Shown in pieces: positions 7,184-10,431 of a stretch of 10,431 nucleotides of DNA (within the stretch, counting starts at the first letter, position 1; each line of letters starts with the position of its first letter). The DNA is from Burkholderiales bacterium (GTDB taxonomy: Bacteria; Pseudomonadota; Gammaproteobacteria; Burkholderiales; SG8-41): assembly GCA_005800795.1 (NCBI GenBank), contig SYEN01000383.1:1-10431 (forward strand), given 5' to 3'. The notes beneath the pieces were generated by a model. The model was not told the DNA's origin and did no database searches. It saw only the letters and a program-made list of their open reading frames with translations. A program made the position numbers and the translations under genes.

Positions 7184-7879
7184 ATGCCCCGCCGTATCGC
7201 CATTGTTGAAGACGATCCCGTCATCCGTGCCAACACCGCCGACGTGCTGAAAAAACACGGCTACGAGGTCGTGCAGCATGCCAACCGCCCGGAGGCGCTG
7301 GCAGCCATGCGCACGCGCCTGCCCGATCTGGCGCTGCTCGATATTGGGCTGGGCGATGAAATCGATGGCGGCTTTGCCTTGTGCCGCGAGCTGCGTGCGT
7401 TGTCCGGCACGCTGCCGATTATTTTTCTGACGGCGCGCGACAGCGATTTTGATACCGTGTCAGGCCTGCGCATGGGCGCCGACGATTACGTCACCAAGAA
7501 CATGAGCCTTCCGCATCTGCTGGCGCGCGTGTCAGCCCTGTTCCGCCGTGCCGATCTCGCCCAACAACCGGCGCCCAGCGAAGACCTGCTCAACCGCGGC
7601 CCGCTGCAACTGGATTTGCAGCGCTTCACCGTCAGCTGGAACAACCACGAAGTTGAACTCACACTCACCGAATTCTGGATGGTGCATGCGCTTGCCAAGT
7701 TTCCCGGCCACGTCAAGAACCGTGAACAACTGATGGGCGAGGTGCATATCGTCGTCGACGACAGTACCATCACCTCGCACATCAAACGCATACGCCGCAA
7801 GTTTGTCGCAGTGGATGAGGCGTTTGATTGCATTGATACGGTGTACGGGCTGGGGTATCGCTGGCGGACGGCGGCGTGA
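7184..7879 (+). CDS. pdsR: OmpR/PhoB-type response regulator, PdsR-like
   Basis: This cytoplasmic two-component regulator has 231 residues. The receiver domain (about 1-120) has the acidic pocket E9/D10/D11, phospho-acceptor D53 (LALLD), T83 (FLTAR) and K105 (YVTK). A C-terminal winged-helix DNA-binding domain (about 135-230) has the usual E-F-W-M-V, ITSHIKRIRRKF and VYGLGYRW segments. The stretch IGLGDEIDGGFALCRELRAL and the ARDSDFDTVSGLRMGADDY block match what I recall of PdsR, the regulator of the proteobacterial dedicated sortase system. The stop overlaps the kinase start as GTGA, so the two are coupled. It is divergent from the macroglobulin operon and is the obvious candidate to control it, as CreB controls creD. 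The OmpR class is certain; the PdsR subclass is likely; the target is inferred. Confidence 0.9.
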   Translation: MPRRIAIVEDDPVIRANTADVLKKHGYEVVQHANRPEALAAMRTRLPDLALLDIGLGDEIDGGFALCRELRALSGTLPIIFLTARDSDFDTVSGLRMGADDYVTKNMSLPHLLARVSALFRRADLAQQPAPSEDLLNRGPLQLDLQRFTVSWNNHEVELTLTEFWMVHALAKFPGHVKNREQLMGEVHIVVDDSTITSHIKRIRRKFVAVDEAFDCIDTVYGLGYRWRTAA

Positions 7880-9594
7880 CGCCACAAAAATTTTCTTCGC
7901 GCCTGCCGCGCCTCCCCCGCGTATTCGGCCTGCACGGTCAGGTCGTGTTGGTGGCGCTGGTGCTGCTGGTGATTCCGTGGGTGGGCTACAGCTATGTAAA
8001 AGCGATGGAAAAACTGCTGCGCGAAAATCAGGAGCAGCAAGTCATTGCTGCCGCACGCGGCATTGCGACGGCTCTACAGGACAGGCCGCGTCTGCTCGAA
8101 CTCCAAGGGCCGTCGAAAAAAATTAATGAAATCAGAGAGTTACAAATTCCCTCACCAACCGAGGCTGAGCACACTGGCGAATTGGAAGCGCCAAAACCCT
8201 TGCCTCTACCTCCGGAGCCAGCGCCGCCCGCGACCAAAGTCTCCGACGAAATCCGCGTCATCGTTACCGGCCTCGCGCGCGCCGGGCTGCGTATCTGGGT
8301 GATCGACACTAAGCTGCAACTGGTGGCGACCGCGGGCAATCTCGACAACAAACAAAAGTACAGCGGTAGCGCCGCGAGCTTCGGCCCGCTGGAAAAAATG
8401 GTGAACGCAGCGCTGCAACCGCTGTTCAAGCGCATGTTCCCGCCAGCCGTGCAGCCCGATGAAGAATTCATCCCCAACGATGTGGTGTTCGGTGGACGCG
8501 ACCTTGAACGCGCGCTTGACGGCACGCCCGGTCTGCGCCGTCGTGCCGGGCCGCAGGGCCGCAATGTGATTCTGTCGGCCGTGCATCCCATCTGGGTCGG
8601 CGAGAAAGTCGTCGGCGCGGTGGTGGTCGAGGAGAACACCGATGCCATCGTGTCGCTCGGCAACCGCGTGTTTCAGCAACTGGCGGCGGTGACGCTGATT
8701 GCGTTTGCCGCAGCGGCGCTGGTGCTGCTGCTGTTCGCCTCGCGTGTGAGCTCCCGGCTGCGGCGCCTGCGCGACGAAGCCGAAAACGCCATCGATTCGC
8801 AAGGCCGCATACAGGGCCTGGCCACCGCTGAAAACGCCAACGATGAAATCGGCGACCTGTCGCGCGCCTTTTCCACCATGCTGGAAAAACTCGCTCAATA
8901 CAACGCCCATCTCGAAAAACTCGCCCAGCGTTTAAGCCACGAGCTGCGCACGCCAATCGCCGTGGTGCGTTCGTCGCTGGATAACGTCAAACTGCAAAAC
9001 ATGCCGCAGGATGCCGCAGTGTATATCGAACGCGCCGAAGGCGGCCTCAACCGGTTGGAAACCATACTCACACGGATGGCCGAAGCCACGCGCCTTGAAC
9101 AGGCGGTGCGTAACGAAGAACGCACGCCATTCGATGCCAAAGCCGTGCTGGCGGGTTGCGTCAGCGGCTACGGTGGCGCCTACCCGAAGTGCGCGTTTGA
9201 ACTCACCATGACCGACGAGCCCGTAACGCTCACCGGCGCGCCCGATCTGTTCGCGCAAATGCTCGACAAACTCGCCGCCAACGCCGCCGACTTTGCCATG
9301 CCGGGAACCCCCATCGCCATCAGGCTGCAACGCGACGGCGAAAAACACGATGAGGCCGTGCTGCAATTCAGCAACAGCGGCCCGCCGCTACCGCCGGAAA
9401 TCGCCGACCGGCTGTTTGATTCGATGATTTCCGTGCGCAAGGAAGCCAGCGGGGATAATCCGCATTTGGGATTGGGGCTTTATATTGTGCGGTTGATTGC
9501 GGAGTTTCATGGGGGCAAGGCTAGCGCTCGGAATCTCGACGGTAGTTGGGTAGTGTTTGAAATTCGGGTGCCGTGTGATATAGCGGCACTGTAG
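7876..9594 (+). CDS. Membrane sensor histidine kinase, partner of the PdsR-like regulator
   Basis: The kinase has 572 residues. TM1 is about 21-40 (VVLVALVLLVIPWVGYSY). A periplasmic sensor region spans about 42-267, with a charged, proline/glutamate-rich insert at about 80-122. TM2 is about 268-289, followed by a HAMP-like linker. The H box is SHELRTP with phospho-accepting H355. The ATPase domain has the N box with N469 (LDKLAANAADF), a G1 segment FSNSGPP (499-503) with Asn where many kinases have Asp, an F box RLFDSM, and a G2 segment HLGLGLYIV (530-538). The GTG at 7876 overlaps the regulator's TGA; the first internal ATG (codon 44) would cut off TM1, so GTG is the start. The LPW/Y-V-x-x-ME N-terminus recalls PdsS, but the protein is shorter than the roughly 700 residues I recall for PdsS. 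The ligand is unknown. It ends with TAG, which shows that TAG terminates in this genome. Confidence 0.93.
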   Translation: MTPQKFSSRLPRLPRVFGLHGQVVLVALVLLVIPWVGYSYVKAMEKLLRENQEQQVIAAARGIATALQDRPRLLELQGPSKKINEIRELQIPSPTEAEHTGELEAPKPLPLPPEPAPPATKVSDEIRVIVTGLARAGLRIWVIDTKLQLVATAGNLDNKQKYSGSAASFGPLEKMVNAALQPLFKRMFPPAVQPDEEFIPNDVVFGGRDLERALDGTPGLRRRAGPQGRNVILSAVHPIWVGEKVVGAVVVEENTDAIVSLGNRVFQQLAAVTLIAFAAAALVLLLFASRVSSRLRRLRDEAENAIDSQGRIQGLATAENANDEIGDLSRAFSTMLEKLAQYNAHLEKLAQRLSHELRTPIAVVRSSLDNVKLQNMPQDAAVYIERAEGGLNRLETILTRMAEATRLEQAVRNEERTPFDAKAVLAGCVSGYGGAYPKCAFELTMTDEPVTLTGAPDLFAQMLDKLAANAADFAMPGTPIAIRLQRDGEKHDEAVLQFSNSGPPLPPEIADRLFDSMISVRKEASGDNPHLGLGLYIVRLIAEFHGGKASARNLDGSWVVFEIRVPCDIAAL

Positions 9595-9662
9595 AACTAC
9601 GCCATGTTTAAATCGACAATATGCGCCTCGCACCATCGCGAAGATGGCCGACAATATATCCT

Positions 9663-9743
9663 CGTCATTCCCGCGAAATCGGGAATCCATACGATGTGCG
9701 ATCTGGCACTGTGTTACGGATTCCCGCCTTCGCGGGAATGACG
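9663..9743. repeat. Inverted pair of REP-like interspersed repeats after the kinase gene
   Basis: The left arm (9663-9690) is CGTCATTCCCGCGAAATCGGG plus AATCCAT. The right arm (9718-9743), read on the minus strand, is the same over 24 of 26 bases (AT becomes GG in the centre). Each arm is itself a hairpin (ATTCCCG...CGGGAAT), and the two together can form a larger stem around a 27-base centre (9691-9717). This kind of repeat is scattered through many proteobacterial chromosomes and gives the spurious peptides SFPRRRES and SRFRGND when translated. It may act as a transcription end or mRNA stabiliser for the kinase transcript; there is no T-tract, so a classical terminator is not shown. The rest of 9595-9801 holds a 9-base direct repeat CGACAATAT (9615 and 9650), a short CCATC/GATGG hairpin (9634-9648), and no gene. 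Confidence 0.8.
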
Positions 9744-9801
9744 TGACGGAGATAGCGGCACCCAAGCGACAGCCCGGCGAAACCGATGCACTGGAATAGC
9801 A

Positions 9802-10308
9802 ATGACAACCCCACACTCCTCCACCATCACCCCCGCCCAACGCCATCACACCCCGGCCATCCACGCCATGATCGTGGAACTGGCGCAGTACGAAAAACTC
9901 GAGCATCTGGTCAAAGGCACGGTTGCGGATCTCGAAACAGAACTCTTTGGCGAGAGGCCCATTATCGAGGCCATTACCGCGCTGGTGGATGAAACACCCG
10001 TCGCCTTCGCGCTGTATTTCCACAACTACTCGACCTTCCTCGGCCGCAAGGGGCTGTATCTTGAAGATGTCTACGTGAAGCCCGCCCACCGCCGCCGGGG
10101 CATCGGCCGCGCGCTGCTGATCCACCTTGCACGCATTGCGGTGGAACGCGGCTGCGGACGCTTTGAATGGTCGGTGCTGGACTGGAACGCGCCGGCAATC
10201 GCGTTCTATGAAGGCTTGGGCGCGACTGTCATGCCCGAGTGGCGCATCGTGCGGGTCACCGGTGAAGCGCTTGCCGCGCTTGCGCGCAAGCCTGAGGGCA
10301 GCCTTTAA
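9802..10308 (+). CDS. GNAT-family N-acetyltransferase (spermidine/thialysine acetyltransferase-like)
   Basis: The protein has 168 residues and one GNAT domain; it would transfer acetyl from acetyl-CoA to an amine in the cytoplasm. The acetyl-CoA loop is R97-R-R-G-I-G-R-A104 after the strand LYLEDVYVKP. A Tyr in AFYEGLGA (Y136) sits where SSAT enzymes have the catalytic tyrosine. ALYFHNYSTFLGRKGLYLED and FEWSVLDWNAPAI are characteristic of the SSAT/thialysine-acetyltransferase branch, as is the EYEKLEHLV-like N-terminal segment (here AQYEKLEHLV). The natural substrate in bacteria of this type is unclear. The start at 9802 has only a weak ribosome-binding site (GGAAT), but the sequence from about residue 8 aligns with the family's N-terminus, so a later start (ATG at residue 23) would be too short. 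It is separated from the kinase by the repeat pair and is probably a separate transcript. Confidence 0.9.
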   Translation: MTTPHSSTITPAQRHHTPAIHAMIVELAQYEKLEHLVKGTVADLETELFGERPIIEAITALVDETPVAFALYFHNYSTFLGRKGLYLEDVYVKPAHRRRGIGRALLIHLARIAVERGCGRFEWSVLDWNAPAIAFYEGLGATVMPEWRIVRVTGEALAALARKPEGSL

Positions 10309-10351
10309 GCATTAATCTGTAACTATTTTTTTTTGGTAATTAGGGCGTTTC

Positions 10352-10386
10352 GTAACCAAAGTATCCTAGAGGATACCTATGGTTAC
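10352..10386. promoter_or_regulatory. Strong imperfect palindrome covering a ribosome-binding site and start codon
   Basis: Arms GTAACCA (10352-10358) and TGGTTAC (10380-10386) enclose arms GTATCC (10361-10366) and GGATAC (10371-10376) around a TAGA tip: 13 pairs with a 2x3 internal loop. In RNA it would pair most of the AGAGGA ribosome-binding site and trap the ATG at 10379 at the internal loop. As DNA it could equally be an operator. No T-run follows, so it is not a standard terminator on the plus strand. The upstream stretch 10309-10351 holds a T9 run (10326-10334) and nothing else I can name. Confidence 0.5.
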
Positions 10387-10431
10387 CAGAGTGAAAACAA
10401 GCGGCGGACACACGGTTTTTAGCTGTGCGGC
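10379..10431 (+). CDS. Possible start of an unidentified gene, cut by the right edge
   Basis: ATG at 10379 is preceded by AGAGGA (10368-10373) at five bases. The 17 visible codons read MVTRVKTSGGHTVFSCA and are open to the edge. This is too short to identify or to prove coding. The palindrome over the start suggests translational or transcriptional control if the gene is real. Confidence 0.3.
   Translation, partial: MVTRVKTSGGHTVFSCA

Noticed and set aside
9634..9648. CCATC/GATGG hairpin after the kinase as terminator
   Set aside because: Only five pairs and no following T run.
9388..10125. Minus-strand open frame of 245 codons
   Set aside because: It runs across the kinase end, the repeat pair and the GNAT gene in antisense; its SFPRRRES and SRFRGND segments are the known spurious translation of the repeat.
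10278..10334. Rho-independent terminator for the GNAT gene (palindrome GCTTGCGCGCAAGC plus T9 run)
   Set aside because: The palindrome is inside the coding region and about 34 bases separate it from the T run, so the two do not form a normal terminator.

Overview
The window looks like a GC-rich proteobacterial chromosome, probably beta or gamma. The evidence is the codon bias (G/C at third positions), the OmpR-type response regulator of the PdsR kind, and an interspersed repeat pair of the CGTCATTCCCGCG type that is common in these classes. There is no phage, transposase, CRISPR or RNA gene. The species cannot be told from the sequence.

Layout. Positions 1-6995 carry a leftward operon of three genes. 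In order of transcription they are: a 49-residue single-helix membrane protein (6846-6995) that is easy to miss; a CreD-like inner-membrane protein (5587-6849) that overlaps it by four bases (ATGA); and, 38 bp further on, a very large thioester-type alpha-2-macroglobulin (5548 to beyond the left edge, 1849 codons visible). Each of the two larger genes is open along its whole visible length except for exactly one in-frame stop: TAA at 6538-6540 in the creD-like gene and TAG at 4487-4489 in the macroglobulin gene. The reading frame continues without a shift on the far side of both. Both look like single-base changes in otherwise well-kept genes, so they are either very recent inactivation or base errors in the source sequence.

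A 188-bp divergent promoter region (6996-7183) separates this operon from a rightward two-component system. That system is an OmpR/PhoB-type response regulator (7184-7879) and a membrane sensor histidine kinase (7876-9594), joined by a GTGA start/stop overlap. The regulator resembles PdsR of the proteobacterial dedicated sortase system, but no sortase or sortase substrate is in view. The adjacency of a CreD-like protein and a two-component pair recalls E. coli creBC-creD, where CreBC controls creD. With a periplasmic protease-trapping macroglobulin as the last visible gene of the operon, the block reads as an envelope-stress or envelope-defence module under local control. That link is inferred from position.

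After the kinase, 9595-9801 holds an inverted pair of interspersed repeats. A GNAT acetyltransferase of the spermidine/thialysine type follows (9802-10308). The right end (10309-10431) contains a T9 run and a strong imperfect palindrome lying over the ribosome-binding site and start codon of a possible gene that runs off the edge.
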